Position numbers and translations under genes: made by a program
Shown here: positions 48,671 to 57,755 of the stretch, one piece after another
Layout of the letters: the number at the start of each line of letters is the position of its first letter
Position numbering within the stretch: position 1 is the stretch's first letter
Origin: Rhodobacter sp. SY28-1
Lineage (GTDB): Bacteria > Pseudomonadota > Alphaproteobacteria > Rhodobacterales > Rhodobacteraceae
Length of the DNA stretch: 64,000 bases
Direction of reading: 5' to 3'
NCBI RefSeq assembly: GCF_005222785.1
Contig: NZ_STGH01000003.1
Location: forward strand, 496,001-560,000
Notes under the pieces: generated by a model
Told to the model about the DNA's origin: nothing
Databases searched by the model: none
What the model saw: the letters and a program-made list of their open reading frames with translations, nothing else

Positions 48671-49465
48671 CTACGCCACCTGCGGCCAGATCTGCGGGAA
48701 CCAGTCCTCGCGCAGCCGTTGACCGGCAACCATCCCGTGGCCCGGAAACGGCGGAGAGGTCGGGCCCGGCCGCTCGACATAGCGGGCATCGTCCCCGACC
48801 AGCCGCAAGGAAAACGCCCGCCTCCGGGTGGCCGCAAGATTGCCGCGCGCGCCGTGCAGCGTGCGGAAGTTGAAGGCGACCGCATCGCCCGGCTCCATCT
48901 CCCATTCGACGATGCGCATCCCCTCGGCTTCGGGGTCCGGGACCGGCATGTAGTCATCCTCTCCGGGATAGAAGTTCGTCTCGGACATCCAGCGGGTCGG
49001 CAGCACGTCCTTGGGCCAGAGGTGGCTGCCGGCCACGCAGCGGAGAGAGACCTCCTTCACCGAATCCAGCGGCGACCAGAAGCTGACCGTCTGCCGCCCC
49101 TCGACAAAATAGTACGGCCCGTCCGTATGCCAGGGCGTCGGCTTCGTCGTGCCGGGTTCCTTCACCAGGACATGGTCATGGAACAGCTGCACCCTGTCCG
49201 ACCGCATCAGCCGGGCGGCAACCTCGGCGGCCTGCGACTGCCGGATCACTGCGGCGAATTCCGGGACCTTCTGCCAGTTGCAGTAATCGTCGAAGAAGTA
49301 TCCCGGCTCGCCCGGTTTCAGCGTCGCCATCTGCTGCGTCGGGTTCGCCATGTTCCGCGCGATCCCGGCGCGCAGCATCTCGACCCAGTCGGCCCAGAGT
49401 CCCTTGACCAGCACGACCCCGTCGCGCTGGTAGGTCTCGATCATCTCATCCGTCACGGTGACCAT
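48671..49465 (-). CDS. Phytanoyl-CoA dioxygenase (PhyH) family protein
   Basis: This 264-residue Fe(II)/2-oxoglutarate-dependent oxygenase has the metal motif TPWHTDGPYYF (HxD) near residue 116 and the distal histidine in FRTLHGARGN near 207. An arginine for 2-oxoglutarate follows in AATRRRAFSLRLVG. The N-terminus (YQRDGVVLVKGLWADWVEML) is the usual substrate cap. The family oxidises lipids, ectoine, small amines and natural products. No pathway partner is adjacent, so the substrate cannot be assigned. Confidence 0.86.
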   Translation of the reverse strand: MVTVTDEMIETYQRDGVVLVKGLWADWVEMLRAGIARNMANPTQQMATLKPGEPGYFFDDYCNWQKVPEFAAVIRQSQAAEVAARLMRSDRVQLFHDHVLVKEPGTTKPTPWHTDGPYYFVEGRQTVSFWSPLDSVKEVSLRCVAGSHLWPKDVLPTRWMSETNFYPGEDDYMPVPDPEAEGMRIVEWEMEPGDAVAFNFRTLHGARGNLAATRRRAFSLRLVGDDARYVERPGPTSPPFPGHGMVAGQRLREDWFPQIWPQVA

Positions 49466-49522
49466 GGCAGCCTCCCCTTGCTGCCGCCACCCTGCCCCGG
49501 TTGCATGGGGACGGCAAGCGGG

Positions 49523-50329
49523 TCAGGGCAGGACCAGCATCGTCGACCCCAGCCGCCGCAGAACGGCCCCGGTCCCCAGCTTGAACCGGGCAAGACCCGG
49601 CGCCCGCTCGGTATCGACCGAGCCGAGATCCAGCCAGCGGACCCCTTCGGCCTGCAGAGCAGTGGCGGCGGCAAGCAGCATCACGGCATGTGCACCCCTG
49701 TCGCGCGCAGCGTCAGAAGCCCAGCCCAGATGATAGGTGGCCGAGCAGCCGTGCCGGACAAAGGCCATCGCGGCAGCAAGGTCACCCCTCTCCCGCCACT
49801 CCCAAACCCGTAGCGCGTCGGGGGGAAGGTTGCGGCTGAAATCTCGGGGAAGGCTGCGGTAGCCGCGGGTCAGCCGCTGCCGCAACTCCTCAGCAATCAG
49901 CCGGTCAAACGCCTCGCGGCTACCGGGGCGAACCGTGACGCCTGCGCGTTCGGCCGCCGCCAGCCGGTTGCGCCATTTGCCCGCAAGTCCCGTGCGCAGG
50001 TCCGTGTCAAGCCGCCAGACTGCGTGGTGCATCGGCGTGACCAGCGGAACCAGGCCAAACCCCTGCACCGGGGCCTCGGGCGTGGCGATGGTCAGGCCTG
50101 GCCACCGCGCCAGCTGACGCAGGGCCCGGCGCTGATCCCGCGCGCTGCACGCCGCAGCCCAGACCGGCCCGCGCGAAATCAGCCGCAGCGGGCCGCGTTC
50201 GACCACCAGCGCCCGGCCTGCGTCCAGATCGCACCAGCGCAGCCGCGCGCCCACGGCTGCTGCCGCCGCCGCATAGGGCTCGCTTTGCTGGAACGGCAGG
50301 AATCCGTCGAATGCGGCGCAGTTGTCCAT
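49523..50329 (-). CDS. FemAB/GNAT-fold acyl- or aminoacyltransferase-like protein
   Basis: This 268-residue protein resembles the FemAB/BioF2-like acetyltransferase group: FLPFQQSEPYAAAAAAVGARL at the N-terminus, LRTGLAGKWRNRLAAAERAG near 124 and the GNAT-like core ATYHLGWASDAARDRGAHAVMLLAA near 200, then VRWLDLGSVDTERAPGLARFKLGTG. FemAB members add amino acids to peptidoglycan or act on sugars and lipids; relatives also occur in exopolysaccharide and exosortase loci. No such locus is seen here. It is divergent from the small membrane protein at 50376. Confidence 0.72.
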   Translation of the reverse strand: MDNCAAFDGFLPFQQSEPYAAAAAAVGARLRWCDLDAGRALVVERGPLRLISRGPVWAAACSARDQRRALRQLARWPGLTIATPEAPVQGFGLVPLVTPMHHAVWRLDTDLRTGLAGKWRNRLAAAERAGVTVRPGSREAFDRLIAEELRQRLTRGYRSLPRDFSRNLPPDALRVWEWRERGDLAAAMAFVRHGCSATYHLGWASDAARDRGAHAVMLLAAATALQAEGVRWLDLGSVDTERAPGLARFKLGTGAVLRRLGSTMLVLP

Positions 50330-50375
50330 GCGCCATTAACGGGACGAAAAGCTTACAGTGGCGTTAATCGGTCCC

Positions 50376-50501
50376 ATGAAACAGGTCTCGCTGAAACGCT
50401 GTCCTGCCCCCACGCCCCGGCTGACCCTCTGGGTGCCGGTGATCGTCAGTGGCGGCCTCAGCCTGTTCTGGCTGGGGCTTGTGGCGTTGATGCGGCTTTG
50501 A
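50376..50501 (+). CDS. Small single-pass membrane protein (41 residues)
   Basis: This short gene encodes MKQVSLKRCPAPTPRL followed by one transmembrane helix (LWVPVIVSGGLSLFWLGLVALMRL) that runs to the C-terminus. The basic N-terminus suggests N-in topology. ATTAACG (50335) and CGTTAAT (50363) form a spaced inverted repeat between it and the divergent FemAB-like gene, and may be regulatory. I recognise no family, but composition and frame make it likelier than chance. Confidence 0.5.
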   Translation: MKQVSLKRCPAPTPRLTLWVPVIVSGGLSLFWLGLVALMRL

Positions 50502-50590
50502 CCGCCCAAACTCCTTGCCTTAGGCTTTGACGCACCGGCGGGCTGTGGCTATGGTCCCTAGCGTCCAAACCGCCTTGAGTGCGCTGCCAC

Positions 50591-51619
50591 ATGAACCTGA
50601 AGGATCTTGCTCATCGGCTTGGCCTGTCGCCGACAACGGTGTCACGGGCGCTGAACGGCTATCCCGAGGTCAACGAGGCCACCCGCGAACGGGTGATCGC
50701 GGCGGCCAAGGAACACAATTACCACCCCAACGCCCGCGCCATCCGTCTGGCCACCGGCCGCGCGATGGCGGTGGGCCATGTCATCGCCATCGCCAACCGG
50801 CATGAGATCGTGAACCCGGTCTTTGCCGATTTCATCGCGGGCGCGGGCGAGACCTACAGCCGCAACGACTATGACATGGTGCTGTCGGTCGTCCCCGATG
50901 AAGAGGAAGAACAGACCTACCGCGCCATGAAGATGAAGGGCAACGTCGATGGCGTCATCGTGCATGGCCCGCGCGAAAACGATCCGCGCATCGCGCTTCT
51001 GGACGAAGTCGGGCTGCCCTTCGTCGTGCACGGCCGTGCTACCGGGGCCACGCTGGACTATTCCTGGCTGGACGTGAACAACCGTCGCGCAATCCAGCGC
51101 GCGACTGAGCATCTTCTAGATCTTGGCCACCGCCGCATCGCGCTGGTCAACGGGCTTGAGTTCATGGATTTCGCCATTCGCCGCCGCCGGGGCTATCTGG
51201 ATGCGCTTGCCGCGCGGCAGATCGAGCCCGATCCGGCGCTGATGGCCTCTGACGAGATGACCGAAGTTGCGGGCTACCGCGCCGCGCGCGCCATGCTGGC
51301 CCTGCCCGATCCGCCCACGGCCTTTGTCGCGGCCTCGATGCTGTCCGGCATGGGGGTCCGCCGCGCGATCGAAGGGGCGGGTCTGAAGCTTGGCCGCGAC
51401 GTCTCGGTCATCATCTTTGACGACGATCTGAGCTACATGAAGAACGGCGAGGAACGCCCGATCTTCACCGCCATGCGATCCTCGGTGCGCGAGGCGGGTC
51501 GGCTGGTGGCGGAAATGCTGCTGGCGCGGATCGCAAACCCAGGTGCCGGCGAGGTCCAGAAGCTCCTGGAGGCTGAGCTTGTCGAAGGGATGTCGACCGG
51601 ACCGGCCCCGCAGCGTTGA
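50591..51619 (+). CDS. LacI-family transcriptional regulator next to glucokinase
   Basis: This 342-residue repressor has the LacI helix-turn-helix at residues 1-25 (DLAHRLGLSPTTVSRALNGY), the hinge NARAIRLATGRAMAVG near 48, and a periplasmic-binding-protein-like sugar domain (VDGVIVHGPRENDPRI, VSVIIFDDDLSYM). The recognition helix SPTTVSRAL resembles AglR-type regulators of alpha-glucoside and glucose metabolism. glk follows 86 bp downstream on the same strand. The palindrome in front of edd is a candidate target; no such box is seen at its own promoter. Confidence 0.9.
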   Translation: MNLKDLAHRLGLSPTTVSRALNGYPEVNEATRERVIAAAKEHNYHPNARAIRLATGRAMAVGHVIAIANRHEIVNPVFADFIAGAGETYSRNDYDMVLSVVPDEEEEQTYRAMKMKGNVDGVIVHGPRENDPRIALLDEVGLPFVVHGRATGATLDYSWLDVNNRRAIQRATEHLLDLGHRRIALVNGLEFMDFAIRRRRGYLDALAARQIEPDPALMASDEMTEVAGYRAARAMLALPDPPTAFVAASMLSGMGVRRAIEGAGLKLGRDVSVIIFDDDLSYMKNGEERPIFTAMRSSVREAGRLVAEMLLARIANPGAGEVQKLLEAELVEGMSTGPAPQR

Positions 51620-51705
51620 CCAGATTCGAACCGCTTTGAAACCACTGGCGCGCCCGGCGCTTTCGCCCTATCACGCAGCTGTCTTCTGAACGACGGACCC
51701 GGCCC

Positions 51706-52680
51706 ATGACCCTTGCGATCCTTGCCGATATCGGTGGCACCAACACCCGCGTGGCGCTGGCCGACGGAGCGTCCGTCCGACTCGACTCGATCCGCCGCTA
51801 TCCCAACGCTGAATATCAGGCGCGCGGCCAAGACATCGCCCATGTGCTGCGCGACTACCTTTCGGCAACCGGGGCCACGGTGACGGGCGTTTGCGTCGCT
51901 GCTGCGGGACCCGTGCAGGACGGCGTTGCGACGATGACCAACCTCGACTGGGTGATGGATGCGGCCAAGCTGACGGGCGCGACCGGCGCGCGCAAGGTTG
52001 CCATTCTGAACGACCTGCAAGCCCAGGGCCAGGCGCTTGGCCATATCCCAGCGGCCAATCTGCGCACTGTCATCGACGGGCCGGTGAAAACCGGCGCGTC
52101 CATGCTGGTCGTCGGGCTTGGTACCGGCGTCAATGCCGCCCCCGTTCACCCCGGGCCGCAGGGCCGTGTTGTCCCGCCTTCGGAATGTGGCCATGTCAAC
52201 ATGCCCGTCCGCAGCGAGGAAGACGTGCAGCTCGCCCGCTTCATCCAGGCGCGGCTGCGCGCCGAAGGCGAAGTGCCCCACGCGGGTGTGGAGGAGGTTT
52301 TGGCCGGTCGCGGGCTGGCCAACCTGCATGCCTTCGCGGCCCATGCCGCAGGCCATCCGGCGGAACTGACCTCGGCGCAGGTCCTGAGCGCGCTGGAGGC
52401 TGGCGATGCGGTCGCAACCCATGCCGCACGCCTGTATATACACATCCTTGGCCAGATGCTGGGCGATCTGGCCCTCATTCACCTGCCCTATGGCGGGATC
52501 TTCCTGATCGGCGGGATGTCCCGCGCGATGACGCCCTATTTCCAGACTTTCGGCCTGCAGACCGCATTCCGCGAGGCGCGGCGCGTCGATCTTCTGCTGA
52601 AGGACTTCTCGGTCACCGTGGTCGAGGACGACTACGCCGCGCTGACCGGCTGCGCGGCCTACCTGAACAGCCAGCCCTAA
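51706..52680 (+). CDS. glk: Glucokinase
   Basis: This 324-residue ATP-dependent glucokinase of the Glk (not ROK) family phosphorylates glucose for the Entner-Doudoroff route. It has the phosphate-1 motif ADIGGTNTRVALADG at residues 7-21, CVAAAGPVQDG near 64, the catalytic loop LNDLQAQGQALG near 101, GLGTGVNAAPV near 138 and the glucose-binding SECGHVN near 160. Its neighbour is a LacI-type repressor, and edd is elsewhere in the window. No sugar transporter is adjacent. Confidence 0.93.
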   Translation: MTLAILADIGGTNTRVALADGASVRLDSIRRYPNAEYQARGQDIAHVLRDYLSATGATVTGVCVAAAGPVQDGVATMTNLDWVMDAAKLTGATGARKVAILNDLQAQGQALGHIPAANLRTVIDGPVKTGASMLVVGLGTGVNAAPVHPGPQGRVVPPSECGHVNMPVRSEEDVQLARFIQARLRAEGEVPHAGVEEVLAGRGLANLHAFAAHAAGHPAELTSAQVLSALEAGDAVATHAARLYIHILGQMLGDLALIHLPYGGIFLIGGMSRAMTPYFQTFGLQTAFREARRVDLLLKDFSVTVVEDDYAALTGCAAYLNSQP

Positions 52681-52687
52681 GCTGCTG

Positions 52688-53344
52688 TCAAGCCAGCCGT
52701 TCTTTCAAGAACTGCAACGCCACGCCCAACCCGTCCGGCGCGATACCATGGCCGGTGCCCTGCATCACATGGCCATAGGTCGGAAAGCCCGCCGCCACCA
52801 AAGCATCGCCGGCTTTGGCCATATCGGTGAACGGCACCACCGGGTCCTGATCGCCGTGGATCAACAGGACCGGCGGCTTGACCTGCGCCTCTGTCGCCAA
52901 GGCCTCCGGGCGCAGAAGCCGCCCCGAAATCGCCACCACCCCTGCCACGGCTGCGTCCCGGCGTGGGGCGACATGCAGGCTCATCATCGCGCCCTGGCTG
53001 AAACCGATCAGCACCATGCGGTCCGGAGTCAGGCGCTCATCGGTCAGGCGGGCATCAAGGAACCCGTTCAAGTCCTTGACAGAGGCCGCCAATCCCGCAT
53101 CCGCCGCCGCCTGGGGCGACCCGTCCAGCCAGGGGATCGGGAACCACTGATAGCCGAACCCGCCGCCCACGCACCGCTCGGGCGCGTCGGGCGCCACGAA
53201 GGCGGCACCGGGAAGATGCGGGGCCAGCACATCGGCCAGTCCCAGAAGATCGGCCCCATCCGCGCCATAGCCATGCAGGAAGACGACCAGCGAGGTGGCC
53301 TTTCCCTGCGCCATGCCCTTCCGGCCGAACCGCAATTCCCGCAT
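52688..53344 (-). CDS. Phospholipase/carboxylesterase-family hydrolase
   Basis: This is a 218-residue alpha/beta hydrolase similar to acyl-protein-thioesterase/carboxylesterase II. The nucleophile elbow is GFSQGAMMSL near 115, the acid HGDQDPVVPF near 164 and the histidine in GTGHGIAPDGL near 198; the oxyanion loop is VVFLHGYGADG near 22. The start is ATG 53344, overlapping the upstream stop as TGATG, so it is coupled to the glycosylase gene. It ends 7 bp from the convergent glk. Confidence 0.88.
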   Translation of the reverse strand: MRELRFGRKGMAQGKATSLVVFLHGYGADGADLLGLADVLAPHLPGAAFVAPDAPERCVGGGFGYQWFPIPWLDGSPQAAADAGLAASVKDLNGFLDARLTDERLTPDRMVLIGFSQGAMMSLHVAPRRDAAVAGVVAISGRLLRPEALATEAQVKPPVLLIHGDQDPVVPFTDMAKAGDALVAAGFPTYGHVMQGTGHGIAPDGLGVALQFLKERLA

Positions 53345-53973
53345 CAGATCACCCCGTCCCGTTCCTTGGCCACGCGGTAGTAGGCCCAAAGGATGCGCGC
53401 CGCAACCGACCGCCACGGCGACCAGGCTTCGGCCATCCCGCGAAGCGCCTTGTCCGAGGGCCGCACCTCCAGCCCGAACAGCATCCGCGCCGCCTCTTGC
53501 AGCGCGAGATCCCCCGGAGCGAAGACATCCGCGCGACCGAGGGCGAACATCGCATAGATCTCTGCCGTCCAGATCCCGATCCCCGGCACCGCGATCAGCG
53601 TTTTCACGACATCCACATCAGGAACACCGCGCAAGGCATTGAAATCGATACCTGCCTGCGCCAGTGCCCGCCCATAGCGCGCCTTCTGGCGGCTAAGGCC
53701 CGCCGCGCGAAGGTCATCGTCCGAGGCCGCCGCCATCGCCTCCGCCTCGGTCAGACCCGCCGCTTCCAGCCGTGCCCAGATCGCGCGGGCGCTGGCGACT
53801 GACACCTGCTGCCCGACAATTGCGCGCAACAGGGCCGCAAACCCGTCCGCCTCGCGCCGCAGCGGCAGGGTGCCGACCAGCGGCAGCGCATGGGCAAAGC
53901 GCGGCTCCTGCCGGGCAAGCCAGTCCGCCCCCTCGGCCACGCAGTCCAGCGTCTGGATGATCCGCCCCACCAT
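53344..53973 (-). CDS. DNA-3-methyladenine glycosylase II-like (AlkA/HhH-GPD)
   Basis: This 209-residue HhH-GPD glycosylase removes alkylated purines from DNA in base-excision repair. The helix-hairpin-helix is VKTLIAVPGIGIWTAEIYAMF near 125, followed by the catalytic aspartate in VFAPGDLALQEA near 155. FAALLRAIVGQQVSVASARAIWARL near 45 is family-typical. It lacks the extra N-terminal Ada/AlkA domain of E. coli AlkA. ATG 53973 was chosen; the frame upstream overlaps the MFS promoter region. Confidence 0.9.
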   Translation of the reverse strand: MVGRIIQTLDCVAEGADWLARQEPRFAHALPLVGTLPLRREADGFAALLRAIVGQQVSVASARAIWARLEAAGLTEAEAMAAASDDDLRAAGLSRQKARYGRALAQAGIDFNALRGVPDVDVVKTLIAVPGIGIWTAEIYAMFALGRADVFAPGDLALQEAARMLFGLEVRPSDKALRGMAEAWSPWRSVAARILWAYYRVAKERDGVI

Positions 53974-54051
53974 GGCGCGCACCCTTGCATCCCTATGGTT
54001 CCCCCGCAACTCCCCTTGCCGCCGCCAGTCGGCGGGTCTACGGCTTGGCGC

Positions 54052-55257
54052 ATGACCAACGACTCCACCGCCTGCCGAAACGTCCTTGTCCTTGTCGCCG
54101 CCCAGGCCGTCCTTGGCGCGCAACTGCCGATGATCTTCACCATCGCCGGGCTTGCCGGGTCGAGCCTCGCGCCCAACGCCTGCTGGGCGACGCTGCCGAT
54201 CACGATGATGGTCATCGGCTCAATGCTGACTGCGACGCCGCTCTCGATGCTGATGCAGCGCTTTGGCCGCCGCGCCGGGTTCTTCTTCGGGGCCGCCGGG
54301 GGCGCCGTCGGGGCGGCGATCGGCGCCTGGGGTCTGTCCAGCGGCAGCTTCCTGATCTTCTGCATCGGCGCGCTTCTGTCCGGCATCTACATGTCCGCAA
54401 ACGGATTTTACCGCTTTGCCGCTGTAGATACAGCGTCCGAAGCCTTCCGCCCCAAGGCAATCAGCTGGGTGATGGCGGGGGGCCTTCTGTCCGCCGTCTT
54501 CGGCCCGCAGCTGGTGAAGATCACCGCCGACGAGATGGCCGTGCCCTTCCTCGGCTCCTACCTGACCGTCATCGGGCTGAACCTTGTCGGGTCGCTGCTG
54601 TTCCTGGCGCTGAACATCCCGAAGCCCAAGGCCCCCGCTGCCGGCAGCCCGGCTGGCCGATCGCGGGCCGAACTCTTGCGCAACCCGACCATCCTTGTCG
54701 CGATGATCTGCGCCACGGTCTCCTACGCGCTGATGAACCTGGTGATGACCTCCTCGCCCCTGGCCGTCGTCGGCTGCGGCTTCGACAAGGGCAATGCGGC
54801 GGATGTGGTCACCGCCCATGTCCTGGCGATGTATGCCCCAAGCTTCTTCACCGGCCACCTGATCGCGCGGTTCGGGACCGAGCGGATCATCGCCCTTGGC
54901 CTGACGATCCTCGCCGCCGCCGGGGCCGTTGCGATGGCGGGCGTCCAGCTGGAGAATTTCTTCATCGCCCTGATCCTTCTGGGCCTTGGCTGGAACTTCG
55001 GCTTCATCGGCGCCACGACCATGCTGACCTCCGCCCAACGCCCCGAGGAACGCGGGAGGCTGCAAGGCCTGAACGATCTGGTCGTCTTTGGCGGGGTGAC
55101 GCTGGCCTCGTTCTCCTCGGGCGGGCTGATGAACTGCTCGGGCGGAACGGTTCAGGCGGGCTGGCAGATGGTCAACCTGGCGATGCTGCCCTTCCTGGTC
55201 CTGGCCGGTGGTGCGTTGATCTGGCTCTGGCTTCGCCCGCAGGAAACCCGTGCCTGA
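54052..55257 (+). CDS. Major-facilitator transporter
   Basis: This 401-residue carrier has 12 predicted helices. The N-half (VLVLVAAQAVLGAQLPMIFTIAGLAG) and MLMQRFGRRAGFFFGAAGGAVGA (motif A-like, near 65) fit proton-driven MFS proteins, and the C-half contains LIARFGTERIIALGLTILAAAGA. YajR/riboflavin-type assignment cannot be made. ATG 54052 was chosen over the longer open frame because it starts the first helix region and clears the divergent glycosylase gene (78 bp). Confidence 0.86.
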   Translation: MTNDSTACRNVLVLVAAQAVLGAQLPMIFTIAGLAGSSLAPNACWATLPITMMVIGSMLTATPLSMLMQRFGRRAGFFFGAAGGAVGAAIGAWGLSSGSFLIFCIGALLSGIYMSANGFYRFAAVDTASEAFRPKAISWVMAGGLLSAVFGPQLVKITADEMAVPFLGSYLTVIGLNLVGSLLFLALNIPKPKAPAAGSPAGRSRAELLRNPTILVAMICATVSYALMNLVMTSSPLAVVGCGFDKGNAADVVTAHVLAMYAPSFFTGHLIARFGTERIIALGLTILAAAGAVAMAGVQLENFFIALILLGLGWNFGFIGATTMLTSAQRPEERGRLQGLNDLVVFGGVTLASFSSGGLMNCSGGTVQAGWQMVNLAMLPFLVLAGGALIWLWLRPQETRA

Positions 55258-55338
55258 CCGCCGCTCTTCGTCGCATTTCATGCGCTCATCGCTGGTGTGA
55301 CGCTCTCGACGAGAAGCCGGAGACGAACGAGGAGCCGC

Positions 55339-56094
55339 CTACCAGCGTCCGGTCGTGGCCTGCCACAACAGGCGCCAGCGGCGCTGGAACTCGGACAAGC
55401 GGACGTCGCAGCGCCCCGTCGCAATCACCTGACGCAACAGGCTTTTCGTCTGCCACCCCGCAAGGAACGCGGGGGCGATTTCCTTTGGCACCAGCGGCCG
55501 GGCCTGCCGCGCCGTGGCGAGTTTGACCAAGGCGAGACGGGCCAACTCCTCCGCCGAGGTGCCATGCGGCAAGGGCTGCCGTCCCCGCGCTTCCAGTTCC
55601 GGCACCGCCTGCAGATAACTTGCCGCCGCTGCGGCCCAGCCAAAGGCCCGCAACGAATGTTCCGCGGCGTCGGGGGCGCCAAGCGCCCGTCCGGCCAGCC
55701 ACATCAGCCCGCCCCCGGTATCGTCGAGATAGGCGGTCAGCCCTTCGATCCCGGCATGCGGTTCGCGGGTGATGTCCCAGCGCCGTGCCGCGATCAGCGC
55801 GTCCAGCACATCGACCGGCAGGCCGAAGTCGCGGATCAGGTCGTGCAGCGGCCCCGCCACCTCATGCGCCCGCGCCGCACCCGAAGACGCATTCTCCACC
55901 ACATCGCGCCACCATTGCAGCCGCATCTCGGCAATCATCGGCTCCTGTGCGACCCAGGGCGCGCGGGCGACCTCCAGGTTGAAGGCGTAAAGCGGGAAAA
56001 GTTGCACCCGCGCCTCGGGCGGCGCGGCCATCACGGCGAGAAACCGGTCCGGATCGCCCCGCCGCACCAGCTCGGCGCAGGCCGCGACGCTCAC
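55339..56094 (-). CDS. Squalene/phytoene synthase-family protein, NDUFAF6-like
   Basis: This 251-residue isoprenoid-synthase fold protein keeps family landmarks: FPLYAFNLEVARAPWVAQEPM near 32, MRLQWWRDVVENA near 58, DDTGGGLMWLAGRALG near 128 and FGWAAAAASYLQAVPEL near 152. The first aspartate-rich motif (DxxxD) is degenerate, as in the NDUFAF6 branch associated with respiratory complex I assembly, so catalytic prenyl synthase activity is doubtful. The start is GTG 56094 (GTGA overlap with cimA), so it is the third gene of the cysS-cimA operon. Confidence 0.82.
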   Translation of the reverse strand: MSVAACAELVRRGDPDRFLAVMAAPPEARVQLFPLYAFNLEVARAPWVAQEPMIAEMRLQWWRDVVENASSGAARAHEVAGPLHDLIRDFGLPVDVLDALIAARRWDITREPHAGIEGLTAYLDDTGGGLMWLAGRALGAPDAAEHSLRAFGWAAAAASYLQAVPELEARGRQPLPHGTSAEELARLALVKLATARQARPLVPKEIAPAFLAGWQTKSLLRQVIATGRCDVRLSEFQRRWRLLWQATTGRW

Positions 56095-57755
56095 TTCGGA
56101 GCCCCGAAGTCGCGGATCAGCTTCCACTGGATCGCGTCCAAGAGCGCCTCGAAACTGGCGTCGATGATGTTGGCGCTGACCCCGACCGTGGACCAGCGAT
56201 GGCCCTGCCCGTCCTCGCTGTCGATGATGACCCGCGTCACGGCCTCGGTCCCGCCATTGGTGATCCGCACCTTGAAATCGACCAGCTTCATGTCGTCGAT
56301 ACAGGCCTGATAGGGCCCAAGGTCCTTGCCCAGAGCCTTCGCCAGCGCGTTCACCGGCCCGCGGTCGCTGCCCGTCTCGTCCATGCTGTCCGAAACCGAC
56401 ATGTTCTTGCGGTCGCCGATCTTGACTACCACCACAGCTTCCGAAAGCGAGATCATCCGGTCGTACTTGTTCTTCCGCCGCTCGACCGTGACCCGGTAGC
56501 GTTTGACCTCGAAGAACTCCGGGCAAAGGCCCAATTCGCGCCGGGCCACCAGTTCGAACGAGGCCTGCGCGCCGTCATAGGCATAGCCCTGATCCTCCCG
56601 GTCCTTGATGACCTCGATGATCCGGCCCAGCCGCGCGTCCTTCGGGTCAACCTCGATCCCCGCCGCCGCCAGCCGCGCCCGCAGGTTCGACAGACCCGCC
56701 TGGTTCGACATCGGGATGACGCGCTCGTTGCCCACCAGCGCGGGGTCGATGTGTTCGTAGGTCGTCGGGTCCTTCAGGATCGCACTCGCATGCAGGCCCG
56801 CCTTGTGGGCGAAGGCGCTGGCCCCGACATACGGGGCTGAGCGCAGAGGGACCCGATTCAGGATGTCGTCCAGCATCCGGCTGGTTTTCAGCAAGCCCGC
56901 CAGAGCGTCGCGGCTGACCCCGGTCTCGAACCGGCTCGCGTAGGGTTCCTTCAGCAGCAGCGTCGGGATCAGTGTCGTCAGGTTCGCATTGCCGCAGCGT
57001 TCGCCAAGGCCGTTCAGTGTCCCCTGGATCTGCCGCGCCCCGGCCTCCACCGCGGCAAGCGAGTTGGCAACGGCGTTCCCGGTATCGTCATGGCAGTGGA
57101 TGCCCAGTCTGTCGCCGGGGATACCCGCCGCGATGACCTCGGCCGTCACGCGACCCACTTCGGCGGGCAAGGTGCCGCCATTGGTGTCGCAGAGGACGAT
57201 CCATCTTGCCCTGGCTTCCAGCGCGGCTTTCAGGCAAGACAGGGCATAGCTTGGGTTTGCGCGGTAGCCGTCGAAGAAGTGTTCCGCGTCGAACAAGGCT
57301 TCGCGGTCCTTCGCAACGAGGTGGCGGATCGACGAGGCGATGGCCTCGCGGTTTTCCTCCAGGGTCACGCCGAGGGCGGTGGTGACGTGGAAATCGTGCG
57401 TCTTGCCGACAAGGCAGACCGCCGGGGTGCCCGCGTTCAGGACGGCGGCGAGGACGTCGTCATTCTCGGCCGAGCGACCCACGCGGCGGGTCATGCCGAA
57501 GGCGGTAAGGGTGGCGCGGGTCTGCGGGGGGGCGGCGAAGAAGTCAGAGTCCGTCGGGTTCGCGCCGGGCCAGCCGCCCTCGATATGGTCCACTCCCAGC
57601 CGGTCGAGGGCCTGGGCGATCTGGGCCTTCTCAGCGGTGGAGAACTGAACGCCCTGGGTCTGCTGGCCGTCGCGCAGAGTGGTGTCGAAAAGGAAAAGGC
57701 GGTCGCGGGGGGCCGCAAAATTTTCGGACGAAAATTTTTCTTCTTGGGCGGTCAC
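56091..57755 (-). CDS. cimA: (R)-citramalate synthase
   Basis: CimA condenses acetyl-CoA with pyruvate to citramalate, a threonine-independent entry to isoleucine synthesis. The 554-residue protein shows the DRE-TIM barrel start [20 protein letters not shown] near 20, [19 protein letters not shown] near 252 and a C-terminal LeuA dimer regulatory domain (about 425-545, including [21 protein letters not shown]). It starts at GTG 57755, overlapping the cysS stop. Residues 5-14 ([10 protein letters not shown]) are encoded by a palindromic repeat, and precede the point where homologues usually begin. Confidence 0.92.
   Translation of the reverse strand: MTAQEEKFSSENFAAPRDRLFLFDTTLRDGQQTQGVQFSTAEKAQIAQALDRLGVDHIEGGWPGANPTDSDFFAAPPQTRATLTAFGMTRRVGRSAENDDVLAAVLNAGTPAVCLVGKTHDFHVTTALGVTLEENREAIASSIRHLVAKDREALFDAEHFFDGYRANPSYALSCLKAALEARARWIVLCDTNGGTLPAEVGRVTAEVIAAGIPGDRLGIHCHDDTGNAVANSLAAVEAGARQIQGTLNGLGERCGNANLTTLIPTLLLKEPYASRFETGVSRDALAGLLKTSRMLDDILNRVPLRSAPYVGASAFAHKAGLHASAILKDPTTYEHIDPALVGNERVIPMSNQAGLSNLRARLAAAGIEVDPKDARLGRIIEVIKDREDQGYAYDGAQASFELVARRELGLCPEFFEVKRYRVTVERRKNKYDRMISLSEAVVVVKIGDRKNMSVSDSMDETGSDRGPVNALAKALGKDLGPYQACIDDMKLVDFKVRITNGGTEAVTRVIIDSEDGQGHRWSTVGVSANIIDASFEALLDAIQWKLIRDFGAPK
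57717..57738. repeat. Palindromic element inside the 5' end of cimA
   Basis: AAAATTTTCG-GA-CGAAAATTTT is a perfect inverted repeat with 10-bp arms, flanked by CTTCTTGGG. It matches the core and right flank of the intergenic element at 59805-59833. It is read in frame and adds about 10 residues to CimA. Confidence 0.7.

Noticed and set aside
48531-48722. 63-residue cysteine-rich frame in the AT-rich gap
   Set aside because: No ribosome site, composition follows the AT-rich DNA, and it runs into the dioxygenase gene in antisense.
50333-50369. TTAA-type half-sites as a second CtrA box
   Set aside because: The two halves are far more than 7 bp apart, so the CtrA spacing is not met.
51618-51640. 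GATTCGAACC, like a tRNA T-arm on the minus strand
   Set aside because: The flanking bases do not form the T-stem or an acceptor stem, and no anticodon arm is present.
52431-52443. CCTGTATATACAC inside glk, similar to the palindromes near 48.6 kb
   Set aside because: It lies within conserved coding sequence (LYIHI) and could be chance; no second feature supports a site.
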